The notes under the pieces: generated by a model
The model's database searches: none
The model's input: the letters and a program-made list of their open reading frames with translations, nothing else
What the model was told of the DNA's origin: nothing
Part shown: positions 1 through 10,369 of the stretch, piece after piece
How positions within the stretch are numbered: the stretch's first letter is position 1
Layout of the letters: every line of letters starts with the position of its first letter
Assembly: GCF_000001735.4 (NCBI RefSeq)
Contig: NC_003076.8
Span: 21,393,835-21,457,834 of the forward strand
DNA from: Arabidopsis thaliana
Lineage: Eukaryota; Streptophyta; Magnoliopsida; Brassicales; Brassicaceae
Length of the DNA stretch: 64,000 bases
Direction of reading: 5' to 3'
Position numbers and translations under genes: made by a program

Positions 1-493
1 GCAGGGAATCGACAAAGATCGGTAGAGCCTTTCAAATTTTATCATTGAAAACAGCGTCAGTAAAAACTGCATCATAAGTTCTAAAAAGCCAAAGTGTGCA
101 CAACACAAATAAGTATCCAAATATATATGCAATAAGCTTGATACCTCCATTGCCAAAGCATTGCCTATAAGGAGTGTACACAAGAGAAGGTGCTGGTTTT
201 TAACGAGGGGCAGAATCTTCTCTGGCCATTTTGTTACAATTTTTTTAAAATGGCGTTAGTATGAATATGAAGTATTAAAGTATGAGTATGTCAATGGGTT
301 CATGAAACTGACCTGCATTTTTGCGGTCATGGGGTTCACCGGCTTTGATCATGACCTCGAGCTCGACAATACTAAGGGACATGAGCCCAAGAGTCAGTCC
401 TGACATCAAACCTGCGAAAACCACTAGAGCAACACATACGAGTAGGTACACCCAGAACATAGTCTCACAGCAAGGGACATCATTTGCAGCCAT
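1..493 (-). CDS. DUF21/CNNM-type transmembrane protein with expected CBS domains (5' part, partial)
   Basis: Three exons are visible on the minus strand: 493-313, 221-145 and 28-1, running off the window. Boundaries are GCAG|GTCAGT, GGCCAG|AG, GGAG|GTATC and GAAAG|GCTC, and the frame stays open. The protein starts [15 protein letters not shown] hydrophobic segment (about residues 12-33) leads into the SGLTLGLMS motif typical of the DUF21 (CNNM/CorC-like) membrane domain. The joined exons then continue ...[18 protein letters not shown] and [23 protein letters not shown], both diagnostic of this family. Plant members carry a CBS pair after the membrane domain, but that part lies outside the window. 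The family is linked to divalent-cation (Mg) handling in animals and bacteria; substrate and membrane in plants are not shown here. By position this should be the At5g52790 protein. It is divergent from PrimPol, about 1.7 kb between start codons. Confidence 0.85.
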
Positions 494-2218
494 TTCTTAA
501 GTAATTTAGAAGGTAGAGACTAAAGACTATGAATGCCGAGACTGTGAGAGAATGAGTTTGGGAATCATAGGAGCTTAAATAGTAGCAGCGGATGACATAG
601 TATACCAACTGCTACACCAAGAGAACAGAATCCAAGAACCACCATCCAAGAGGTTATTACATAAGGGTAAAAACAAAATGCCTTTTGCAAGAACCTTTGC
701 ATTCACAATCGGATTTTGGTCATCGGCCCACAAAAACTAGTTTTGATGTCCACCGTTTCTCTCTAATCATTGTCAAATTATTATGCCCTAGTGACCTGCT
801 ATCAGACAGAATAACCAGAAAGAGCTATGCAGTGAAGCTGCGAATCAACACTTAGTCGATATTTCAATTCAATTATGTTGTGCGGTTCTTATACAAAAGG
901 TGTGAGGAGAAGAACAACATGCAACCACTTGCATTGTCAACTCAGAGCGACTGAAAACTACTCATTATAGTCGACCAACCCAAAGAACACCAAATGATGT
1001 TGTGGTCTTTAGTACCAAAACAGTGACGTTACGAAAAATCTATTTTAAAGTGTTTTTCGGATATTCAGAAACGCTAATACAAGTAACTTCCAAAGGAGCA
1101 GGTGATAAAAGATCAAAACCTTGATGATACCCAACCCAGATAGCAATCGATTGATAAAGAAGCAAACGACGGTTCAAAGGACCACAACAATAATAATATC
1201 TGTAAGGGTCAAGATAAGAAATGACCTCCAAACCAAAACAAGCCTTAAAGAAAAGATTTAAAATAGTTCAGAAGAACAAAACCAAGAAGCTCTTTTAAAA
1301 ATATTGGCCAACTCCAACAACTAATGGAAGCAAGACACATAAAGATTAATCAATATATAATGTGTTTAGCATCACTATCTTGTTCAGGTTTTTCTGCTAA
1401 ACAAATCCTCTATATATGAATTCATCATTCTCCACTAGCAAATACTTTATTCACTTCGTCACTTTGATGAGAATTACATAATAAAATTTTATTTTTTTAG
1501 CAATGTACCTATTACTAGCAAATTCATAGCAAATTTTAAAATCTCATATGAAAATTCTTCTAACAAAAGACTGATCCTAACAATTTGACAAAAAATAATA
1601 ATTGAACCTAGATCATTCATACACTTCGACGAGTTGAGAAATCTGCCCTTGTTATGAGATTTGACATACCTTGGACTCGCAATACGCGATATTTTGCGAA
1701 GACGAACCCAGATCGAAGAAACACCAAATTAGATTGTGTTGCAAATGTTAGGAGTCTAAGTTTTGCATCACATTCTAATTTGATGTTCTTCGATCGACCA
1801 GAAAAAAATAAAAGCTTTTCCCGGTGACCTGAGCCAGCAACGTCTCCGTTAATCTTCTTCTTCTGAAGACCAAATGTTTCTTTACGAATAATCGTGTCGT
1901 TCGTCTCTAAAGCAAGAAAAGTTAGACGGCAAGTAGAAGCCAATTAAACGGCACACTGTTTTAATCTCTAATCATCAAACAGGAGGTAGTAGTAATACTT
2001 TTCGACACGTGGTTGTGATTACGACTCCGTTTACGTTTGACCAGTTGACCTCGTCGTTGATTTTTTTTTTTGGTGAACGGGAAAAAAAAACACAACTTTT
2101 CAATTTTTCTGATTCCAAAAATTTCAAATCCCATCGAAGGGGGAAACGAAAAAGTCTCACTTAGAATTGTCACAATTCAATAGTGAACAGTGAGGAGAAG
2201 AAGAAGACTGGAGAAAAA
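494..2218. other. Divergent intergenic region (DUF21 gene / PrimPol)
   Basis: This 1.7 kb gap contains the promoters and 5' leaders of the two divergent genes. I see no convincing coding exon. The longest open frames (for example 1943-1617 minus) begin with TTG and resemble no family. The one structured item is a hairpin at 1711-1795, listed separately. Confidence 0.6.
1711..1795. ncRNA. Candidate hairpin RNA / miRNA-like foldback
   Basis: Left arm 1711-1745 starts GATCGAAGAAACACC; right arm 1762-1795 ends GATGTTCTTCGATC. The arms pair over about 35 positions with three mismatches and one bulged base, around a 16 nt loop. This size and pairing resemble a plant miRNA precursor. Transcription is not shown, and a tiny foldback transposon would look the same. 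The hairpin lies about 420 bp upstream of the PrimPol start codon. I do not recognise a known miRNA in it. Confidence 0.4.
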
Positions 2219-5200
2219 ATGTCGAAGAAACTTAGCTCGAACTCCATGGATGATGTTGATCGATTGTTTCAGTGTTTCAAGTGTGGGATTTCTCCGCCTG
2301 GTGAGCATTTTTCACTCTCTTCCATTAATAGAATCATGTTCTGTGATTGCTCGAATAGAGATTCATTGCTTTTAGTAGTGGAATTTGGAATTTAGTTAAC
2401 GCAATTGACAATTGAATCTTATGTTCTTCTACAACAAGACCTGTTTGAGATCTCTGTGAAATATTTCAACTTCTGCTATGAAATTATAATCTGTGGAATT
2501 TTTCAGCTTCTGCTATGAGAGAAAAGAAACGGAGCAAGAAAATGTTGAATTCAGAGTATGACTCTCCTGTGACCTGTAAGAAGTTGCAGCTAAGTTCTTT
2601 GTCTAGATTATCTGGAAAAAGAGGAGAAAGAAATCAGATTGATGGAAGTGTCTCTGTAGATTCTGTTGTATGTATCTTGAACACAAAGTTTTGTTCGTTG
2701 TGTTTTGAATGGTTGTGGAGTGAATTTTGATTCTCTTCTTCTTATGTTATATCTCAGTCTGGTTCCAGGGATGTGAAAAAGAGCGTTGGGAGGCAGTTTT
2801 CACCCATTGTATTTTACGGATCTCCAAATGGCGTTCCTCCGAAAAAACCGTTGAGTTTATTAAGGCTCTTGCGTGAGATTCGTATTGATCTTAGTGAAGA
2901 AAGGAAAGCAATCTCCAGGTAATCTAATGAATAAGCTGGTGCTGTCTTTTTAGGGGATTGTAACGGTTGTAAATCATGGCATGGTCTTCACTTTGTTTAG
3001 GAAAGGAGTTTGGGCTACATTTCCTCGGCAAGAGGAAGCGATTAAGTTTGAAAAAAGGCATGACAATGTGCGGATTTTTAGTTATCAAGATCATTTTAGT
3101 GGTCAGAGAAGGTTTCTGGTTTCATCATATGAAGAATTCTGGAAGAGGTTCTTTTATTTCCCTTCTTAAAACATTCCTTGAGTGTTGCAGGATCAGTTCT
3201 TTAAGTGCTTTAATTATGTTATTCTTCTTCCTTAGATACCTATCTATGGATCCAAGGCACCGACACCATTATGAAGTGATTCAAGAGGTATCTAAATCTC
3301 ATTCCCTTACTATTTTAGTGTGTTTCTACATAAAAGTAGATCTTCCAGTCTTGAAACAAATATGCATGTCTGGCTTTTGATTCACAGCATTTAATTTCAA
3401 CGGCTTCTCAGGGATTGCCATGCCATATGTACTTTGATTTGGAGTTCAATCAGAAAGAAAATGAAGGAAAAAATGTAGATGAAATGGTTGATATCTTGAT
3501 ATCAGTCATTCTGGAAGCCTTGCGTGAGAAATATGCTATCGAAGGACAAGAGGACTGGATAGTAGAGCTTGATTCCTCAACTAAAGGTACTGTAATATAT
3601 ATGCTCTCCGAGCTGCTAGTTGAATATGAGGTGTCCTTTTTCCATCAGCTTTATTCTCTGAGGGATTTCAAAAAAAATGCCAGTTATTGTTAAAAAAAAG
3701 TTTTATAGATATTGTAAACTGTTTTTCCTTTAGTATTTCTGTAGAAGGTAGGTTCCTTTTGACTAAGAATTCCTAGAAAAGTTCATATGCTGATAAGGTT
3801 TTTTTATATCAATATGAATGTCATATGCAGATAAGTTCTCTCGTCATGTAATTGTAATCATTCCAAAGGTTGCCTTTAAGGATAACTCACACGTTGGTGC
3901 TTTTGTTGGAGAGGTATGCTTCAGTTGATATTTCACTTTTATTGCCTGAAAATATGGCTTATTTTCATCTTCATGTTTCTCCAGCTATGCTCACGGATAG
4001 TAAATGCAAAGGAAACAGATGAAAGGTTGCGCAAGCTGTTTGTTCACAAAGAGGCTAATGATTCGGCATCGCTACTTTTCGTGGATACTGCTGTTTACTC
4101 TAGAAACCGTTGCTTCCGTCTTGCACTATCATCAAAAGCTGGAAAGACATCAGTTCTTTTACCTACAGGACGATTCAAATGTAAGGATATGGTAAGTCCA
4201 CCTTAATTCAAGTCTCTCTGTTGTCCCTCACTTTCTTTTCCAGACTTCTTGTTTTGCTTTAGAACAGTTCATAGTAATTTCAGTATCTAACAAGAAAAAT
4301 TGGTAACCAAACAGGGTGAACGAGATGTTTTCATGACATCCTTAATCTGCAACGTAGAATCAGATTGTGAGAAGCTTCTGGTTTGCAAGATGGAATCAGA
4401 CTGTATGAAGACACTGTGCTTTGACACAGAGGTGAATTTTTCATAAGTTGCCCGCACACTTGTGCTTTTGGCTTTCAATTGCATCTTCGTTCATACTTGA
4501 CTACTTGAGGGACCACAAATGTTTGAGCCTTTAAACTGAATTCTTTGGAGATGGCAGGTGAACAGTAACAATCTTGTAAGAGACCAGAATGCTCAGAAAT
4601 TTCAACTGAATGCTAGCACAAGTGACATGTCAACATCATATTTCGGGGGCAAGTCCCCGTTCCCGCAACTGGACCAATTCATAGAATCCACTGCTTCCAC
4701 GGGGAATGTCCCAGGTTGCATTTAATCTTTGTTCAACTTGTTGTGTTGTGGAGAGATCTCAATTCTCATCTTCTTAAAATACATATGCTGTGATATTTAG
4801 GTAAGATACGCTGCTGGTACTGGTTCTCAGAAGATGGCCTGATTGTGTACAGTATGTTAAGAAACAGATATTGCGAACGGATTGGCAGGGAACATAAAAG
4901 CAATCATGGTACCATCTGCTCTCAACCCATTTATGATATACGAGTATCGAGTATGTTATGTAATCTCTGCACCAAATAACATTTTTTTATGCCTAACATT
5001 TGTTCAAACAAACTATGTTGTTTTAGTGATGTACATCGTTGATCTCAGAAGGGGAATCTATTATCAGAAATGCTACGATCCAGACTGCCGAGGTGTGTAT
5101 ACGATCCTTACTCATTGTCTTGGCAAACAATATGAAAGCAAAATCTTGTTCCTAAAAAAACCAACTCTGTCTGCAGATTATCGGTCTCCAATACGTCCAG

Positions 5201-5585
5201 TTCCAGATAGTTACCTTCCTGAAGATATGGTCTACTATCAAGGAGCTACACAGAATCTCTGTGACAATCTTTACTCTGAAGGAGAATGTCACGTTGATAA
5301 AGAATGCGATCCAGATAGTGCTGCTAGCAGAGGCTCATGGTGGCTTGAAGCAGTTAAAGTCGCAGATGATCTTGAAAGCAAACCCAAGACACTTGAACCT
5401 CTTACCTGGGTCAGTTGACTTATTGTTATTGACTTAAGACTCTGTCTAATTTCTCGAGAATATTATAAAGAAAAAGCTTTGGCTCACAGGAAAATTACGA
5501 GGAAGATGATGACTGGTGGGTAGCAGCTGCAGAAGAGTCACTAAAACAAATCGCATCTCTAAGTCCTTCCCCAAAATGCCCTTGA
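2219..5585 (+). CDS. PRIMPOL: PrimPol-type DNA primase-polymerase (archaeo-eukaryotic primase, CCDC111 family)
   Basis: Fourteen exons: 2219-2300, 2507-2667, 2758-2918, 3001-3147, 3236-3287, 3412-3586, 3831-3913, 3985-4191, 4315-4431, 4558-4714, 4801-4908, 5027-5092, 5177-5409, 5490-5585. They total 1845 nt, 614 residues, with all phases consistent. Family landmarks: MYFDLEFN with metal ligands D210 and E212; the SRH motif at 263-265; the third acidic residue D321 in LFVDTAVYSRNR; and a zinc knuckle C472, H479, C499, C504 matching the C-x6-H...C-x4-C pattern of human PrimPol. The C-terminus carries two acidic tryptophan motifs, SWWLEAVKVADDL and DDDWWVAAAEESL, which may bind RPA (inference). 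PrimPol reprimes stalled replication forks in nucleus and organelles; the plant role is inferred from the family. By position At5g52800. A GTG-started frame at 2183 exists, but ATG 2219 is the natural start. The stop lies only 105 bp before the SARD4 start. Confidence 0.88.
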
Positions 5586-5640
5586 TTTAGACATCTACCT
5601 AAGTCAAGACCAATCTGGGTTCGTCTTCTTCCCTTTTCTC

Positions 5641-5648
5641 TATTTAAA
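5641..5648 (+). promoter_or_regulatory. Probable TATA box of SARD4
   Basis: TATTTAAA lies 49 bp upstream of the SARD4 ATG and 56 bp after the PrimPol stop. A start site 25-35 bp downstream would fall at about 5668-5678, giving a very short 5' leader. The SARD4 core promoter therefore sits inside the probable 3' UTR of PrimPol. Confidence 0.5.
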
Positions 5649-5689
5649 ACCACCATCGTTCCCTAAATCAATGAATCTCTCAAAATTCA

Positions 5690-6667
5690 ATGGCTGCATT
5701 ACCAGTATTCATACCAGCAGAGTCATTTCCATCGATCCTCTCACATGAAACCTTGATCAATCACTTTCGGACCAATCTTCCGAAACATTCATCAACAATC
5801 ACAAGCCCTGTCCGGCAAAACTACACCGTTTCATCACCTTCCTCTCTCCTCCTCATGCCTTCTTGGTCATCTTCTTCTTCTCTCCCTTACATGGGCGTCA
5901 AGCTCGTGACCTATTTCCCTCATAACTCTTCTCAGAACTTACCTGGCATCCATGGATCCTACACACTCTTTAGCTCCACTACAGGCCAAACCTTAGCTAC
6001 AATGGATGGTACTGTTTTAACCCTTTACCGTACTTCCTCTGTTTCAGGCTTAGGATCCAAAATCCTAGCTAGAGACGATAGTCAAGTGCTGATCATGGTT
6101 GGTTCCGGTGCTCTCGCACCACACCTGATCAAATCCCATCTAGCTGCGAAACCAAGCTTGAGAAGAGTGATCATATGGAACAGAACTCCACAAAGGGCTC
6201 AGGAGTTAGCTGAAACCCTCTCCAAGGATCCTCAACACAAGGAGATTTCATTCGATAGCCACGATTCGCTAGATCAAATCATTCCTCTAGGAGATATTAT
6301 AAGCTGTGCAACAAACTCAACTGTTCCATTGGTCAAAGGTGAGTTCTTGAAACCCGGAACTCATCTTGACCTTGTTGGATCGTTTAGCCATGAAATGAAG
6401 GAATGTGACGACAATGCGATACAGAGAGGGAGTGTGTTTGTCGATAATGACACTGCGATGATAGAAGCAGGAGAGCTCGCGGGAGCGTTTGAGAGAGGAG
6501 TGATTAAGAGAGAAGACATTTGTGGGAATTTGGTGGAGTTGATCAAAGGTGACAAAGAAGGGAGAAAGAGTTCAACAGACATAACAGTGTTTAAGTCCGT
6601 CGGTTCGGGTACCGTAGATCTCTTAACCGCACAACTTGTTCACGAGACTTACCTCAGCCGTTGTTAA
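5690..6667 (+). CDS. SARD4: SARD4, piperideine-2-carboxylate reductase (ornithine cyclodeaminase/mu-crystallin family)
   Basis: Single exon, 325 residues, starting MAALPVFIPAESF. The ornithine cyclodeaminase/mu-crystallin fold is recognisable: K71 in MGVKLVTYFP, the TLYRTSSVS segment around R114, the dinucleotide-binding glycines in VLIMVGSGALAP (about 133-144), and WNRTPQRAQEL ending the second Rossmann strand. Gene order and sequence point to At5g52810, SARD4. This is known to reduce the ketimine made by ALD1 from lysine to pipecolic acid, the precursor of the systemic-immunity signal N-hydroxypipecolate, reportedly in plastids. No strong transit peptide is obvious, although the first 65 residues are rich in Ser, Thr and Pro. 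The length is normal for the family. An AATAAA signal lies at 6732-6737. An out-of-frame ATG at 5671 precedes the start. Confidence 0.9.
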   Translation: MAALPVFIPAESFPSILSHETLINHFRTNLPKHSSTITSPVRQNYTVSSPSSLLLMPSWSSSSSLPYMGVKLVTYFPHNSSQNLPGIHGSYTLFSSTTGQTLATMDGTVLTLYRTSSVSGLGSKILARDDSQVLIMVGSGALAPHLIKSHLAAKPSLRRVIIWNRTPQRAQELAETLSKDPQHKEISFDSHDSLDQIIPLGDIISCATNSTVPLVKGEFLKPGTHLDLVGSFSHEMKECDDNAIQRGSVFVDNDTAMIEAGELAGAFERGVIKREDICGNLVELIKGDKEGRKSSTDITVFKSVGSGTVDLLTAQLVHETYLSRC

Positions 6668-7309
6668 GCAGTGTGAATGAATCTTGTTTGATCATTGCGT
6701 TTGCGAATATTTCACATTGTTATTTAAACGAAATAAATTATTGATATGGACCTATGGTTTTGTTGTTGTATAGATGGAGTTTTATTGCCAAATTTTGGAT
6801 TGGTTGAATTCTGATCGCAGGTGAAGCAAGTTGACTTTTTGCTGAACTCCGTTCAGGTTTTGCTGATAGCCGGTTTGGTTAGTTGTCCTTCTCAAATTAA
6901 CTAATTGAAAATGATATACTCCTAAATTTCCTATTAACTAATTAAAATTAGTAGCTGGAGATGTGAATGGAAATTGATTAGTACCAATGTAAAAACGGAC
7001 AAATTAGTATGAAATTGTAAAAGCGGACAAATTCGTTTACTCGCATCTGATTTTGTATGTAAACAGTGTTCTCTAATAGTGGCTTCATGAATCTCTCTAA
7101 TAAAATATGACTTGTTGACAACCACAAAAAATGGCATTGTGCTAATTAGATCCAATCCAACTATCTAAGTATACATATCACTGACTTATCTTTTTTTTTG
7201 GGATCAAAATCACTGAATTATCTAAAATACATATTTTTGGATTTATATTTGAACCAAACAAAAAGACAGGCGTATATAAAAGAGACTAATCAATCAATTA
7301 GTCATCGAA
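6668..7309. other. SARD4 3' flank and spacer before the tRNA gene
   Basis: AT-rich spacer. It holds the SARD4 3' UTR with AATAAA at 6732 and, at 7177-7223, a 17 bp T-rich insertion flanked by imperfect 15 bp repeats. No coding signal is visible. Confidence 0.5.
7177..7223 (-). repeat. Micro-insertion with 15 bp direct repeats (poly-A retroposition scar)
   Basis: ATCACTGACTTATCT at 7177-7191 and ATCACTGAATTATCT at 7209-7223 (14/15 identical) flank a 17 bp insert. Read on the minus strand the insert is TTTGATCCC followed by eight A. Confidence 0.5.
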
Positions 7310-7380
7310 GCCGTCTTAGCTCAGTGGTAGAGCGCGTGGCTTTTAACCACGTGGCCGTGGGTTCGATCCCCACAGACGGC
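7310..7380 (+). tRNA. tRNA-Lys (anticodon UUU)
   Basis: A full cloverleaf of 71 nt. Acceptor arms GCCGTCT and AGACGGC pair perfectly. The D stem is GCTC/GAGC with a short 7 nt loop. The anticodon stem CGTGG/CCACG encloses CTTTTAA, giving anticodon TTT. The T stem GTGGG/CCCAC encloses TTCGATC, which supplies the B box GGTTCGATCC; the A box lies in TTAGCTCAGTGG. There is no intron and no encoded CCA. TTTT at 7392-7395 and a longer T run from about 7406 can terminate Pol III. The gene lies between SARD4 and NLE on the same strand. Confidence 0.95.
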
Positions 7381-7432
7381 GAAGTAGTTAATTTTATATT
7401 TGATGCTTTTTTTTGGGGCCAATCGGGTTTTC

Positions 7433-7439
7433 GGCCCAT
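7433..7439 (+). promoter_or_regulatory. Site II-type GGCCCA element upstream of NLE
   Basis: CGGCCCATT occurs about 150 bp before the NLE ATG, just after the tRNA. Its complement is TGGGCC, the site II motif common in promoters of plant ribosome-biogenesis and mitochondrial genes (TCP-bound). This suits a ribosome-assembly factor. Binding is inferred from sequence only. Confidence 0.4.
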
Positions 7440-7588
7440 TAATTAAAGGCGGTGATAGGAAAAAAAAACAAAAAAGCAAATGACCTAATTGAGTCAGCTT
7501 CTTCTTCCCTCTTCTCTCTTCACTTAGAAGAACCGCAAAGAAAAGACCTTATTCACACAGGTCGTCTTTGCGAAGCTCATCGTCGACG

Positions 7589-10369
7589 ATGACCATGATG
7601 GATACAGACGAAGGGAAGACAGTGATGTGTCTGTTAACAGACCCAGAAGGAACTCATTTAGGTTCTGCCATGTATATTCCTCAAAAGGCTGGTCCTTTGC
7701 AACTTACTCAGCTCGTCAATAGGTTCCTTGACAACGTAATCATTTCTTCTCTCTTCTTTTTAACTCTTAAGTTCGTTTAAAGAATTGATTTTTCGTTTTT
7801 GGGTAGCTTAGGATTTGCAGAAACATGACGCCTCTGTGTATTGGTTGATATATTCAGGAGGAGATGTTACCTTACAGTTTCTATGTATCAGACGAAGAGC
7901 TTCTTGTACCAGTTGGAACGTACTTGGAGAAAAACAAAGGCAAAAAAAAAAAAAAAAACTCTCTTTAAGCAGTGTGGTTGTGGTGTCTTATGGCTCTATG
8001 AAAATCTAATAAATGTTGTTGCAAAATTGTGCATTTCAGTGTCTGTGGAGAAGGTTTTGACGATTGTTTATCAACAACAAGCTGTTTTTCGAATTCGTCC
8101 TGTTAACCGTTGCTCACAGACAATTGCTGGTAATGTCACAATACATCATGTTCTGTTTTTTTAGATTGTTTAACTATGTGTCAATGGCTTACTTACTTGA
8201 GTTGTTTTGAATCGTAGGTCACGCGGAAGCTGTTCTTTGTGTTTCGTTTAGTCCTGATGGAAAGCAATTAGCTAGTGGTTCAGGTGATACTACTGTCAGG
8301 CTTTGGGATCTCTACACTGAAACTCCATTGTTTACTTGCAAAGGTTTGAAATTTCCCTCACCATTGTTCTTCAGTTTACTTCCCTCTGTAGATTCTTACT
8401 AATAGTTAATCTATAATCTTTTTCAGGCCACAAGAATTGGGTTCTCACAGTTGCGTGGTCTCCTGATGGTAAGCATCTTGTGAGTGGTAGTAAATCCGGT
8501 GAAATCTGTTGTTGGAATCCAAAGAAAGGAGAACTAGAAGGCAGCCCACTTACGGTAAAGTCTCTTTTACTTGGTATTGGTCCAGTGGTATTGGTCCAGT
8601 GTCCATATGCTTTGGTTTGTTACTTATTACCGTTGTCTTTTACCTTTTTCTTAGGGTCACAAGAAATGGATTACTGGTATCTCGTGGGAACCAGTCCACC
8701 TTAGTTCTCCATGCCGTCGATTTGTGACTTCTAGTAAAGATGGGGATGCAAGGATTTGGGATATTACACTGAAAAAATCTATTATTTGTCTCAGTGGGCA
8801 CACACTTGCTGTGACTTGTGTCAAATGGGGCGGAGATGGAATTATTTATACAGGGTATGTTTCTAATACGTGAAATGTTTTGTGTTGTTTTTTTAAGCTA
8901 TGGTGTCTAATGTGTTTTGACAAACATTTCTATGTAGTTGATAGTTAATAGCTTAGAGCTTAGTTTGCAGTCTTGTTATCTTGTTAATCACTCAGTACTT
9001 GCCTCCATGTTTAAGCTCCATGATCACTTTTTAGGGACCTAATATTATGTTCTTCATTGTATTCTATTTGAATATTTGTTCTGTGTTTGGCAGTTCGCAA
9101 GATTGTACGATTAAGATGTGGGAGACTACTCAGGGGAAGCTTATTCGTGAATTGAAGGTAACCTTCTTAGCCATGTTTTGGAAGTTGTTCTGATCAAGTT
9201 TCGTATATATTAGTATCAGACGCAGTTCTCATCCTTCTTGTGTCTCGAAAGACCTTATAATCAGTTACTGATGCAATTCCATCCCAATTGTATTCTGGTA
9301 GATGGCTTTATGTGTTTCGTGTTCTGAATGTATCTGGTTCAGAGTCACCAACTATCACTTTTTAACAGCCTCAATTTTCACTCTGTTACTTCAGGGGCAT
9401 GGGCATTGGATTAACTCCCTTGCGTTGAGCACAGAATATGTTCTTCGAACAGGAGCTTTTGACCACACTGGAAGACAATATCCTCCAAATGAAGAAAAGC
9501 AAAAGGTAAGCTTCTCACTCCACTCCACACTCTATATTAGTTTTGTCCTTTACCATGATTCTCATCTCTCCCTTTGGAAAATTTGCTGGCTTCTTTTTAT
9601 TACAGGCGCTCGAAAGATACAACAAAACAAAAGGGGATTCCCCTGAAAGATTAGTCTCAGGTTCTGATGATTTCACTATGTTCCTTTGGGAACCATCTGT
9701 TAGCAAACAACCTAAAAAGCGCTTAACCGGTCATCAACAGGTAACTTACTTGAAAAATTCACTCTTTTCGCCTAGGCTTTTGGTTCTGTTTCTGAATCTT
9801 TACAATCTAATTTTGGTCAAATCAACAGCTTGTAAATCATGTCTATTTCTCACCTGATGGGAAATGGATTGCAAGTGCATCGTTCGATAAATCAGTTAGG
9901 CTATGGAATGGTATCACAGGACAATTTGTTACAGTTTTCCGGGGACATGTTGGACCTGTTTATCAGGTCAGTTGGTCCGCAGACAGTAGATTGCTTTTGA
10001 GTGGCAGTAAAGACTCTACTCTCAAGGTAAAAACTTGCTTTTATATAATGTGACGTAACTCAATGAAATGTCATTCCTACTCTCTACTGGAGATATTGCT
10101 CAGTTTCTGAATCAGAAAGCTTGTTACTTCTACAGATATGGGAAATTAGGACGAAAAAGTTAAAACAAGATCTTCCTGGTCATGCAGATGAGGTATGAAC
10201 ACTTTTAAAACTAAAGTTTTTAGTGGAATTTGAATCTTTCTTTCTCTCAACTTTTATAACTTTTTTTTGTTATTGTTGTGGATAGGTTTTTGCGGTGGAT
10301 TGGAGTCCAGATGGAGAGAAAGTAGTTTCTGGTGGTAAAGATAGAGTGTTGAAGCTATGGAAGGGTTAA
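7589..10369 (+). CDS. NLE: NOTCHLESS homologue (NLE/Rsa4), WD40 60S ribosome assembly factor
   Basis: Twelve exons: 7589-7735, 7858-7939, 8040-8129, 8218-8343, 8427-8554, 8655-8854, 9094-9157, 9395-9505, 9606-9740, 9829-10026, 10136-10192, 10286-10369. They total 1422 nt, 473 residues. The N-terminal NLE domain (about 1-100, [15 protein letters not shown]...[16 protein letters not shown]) is the ubiquitin-like module that yeast Rsa4 uses to contact the Rea1/MDN1 MIDAS domain. Eight WD40 repeats follow, with blades ending TVRLWD, EICCWN, DARIWD, TIKMWE, TMFLWE, SVRLWN, TLKIWE and VLKLWK. It is expected to act in the nucleolus/nucleus on pre-60S particles. Intron 2 (7940-8039) begins with GC: AACAAAG|GCAAAAA; reading through hits an in-frame TAA. 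ATG 7589 is the first ATG in frame; the upstream TTG frame is not needed. By position At5g52820. Confidence 0.93.

Noticed and set aside
1617..1943. 108-codon minus-strand open frame in the divergent promoter
   Set aside because: It starts with TTG, overlaps the hairpin, and its translation resembles no family.
2183..2218. Upstream in-frame extension of PrimPol from 2183
   Set aside because: It begins with GTG. The ATG at 2219 is the first ATG in frame and gives a normal start for a eukaryotic gene.
3376..3411. Alternative earlier acceptor for PrimPol exon 6, adding HLISTASQ-like residues
   Set aside because: It is in frame, but the acceptor at 3411 restores the spacing between YEVI and the LYFDLEF motif seen in the family.
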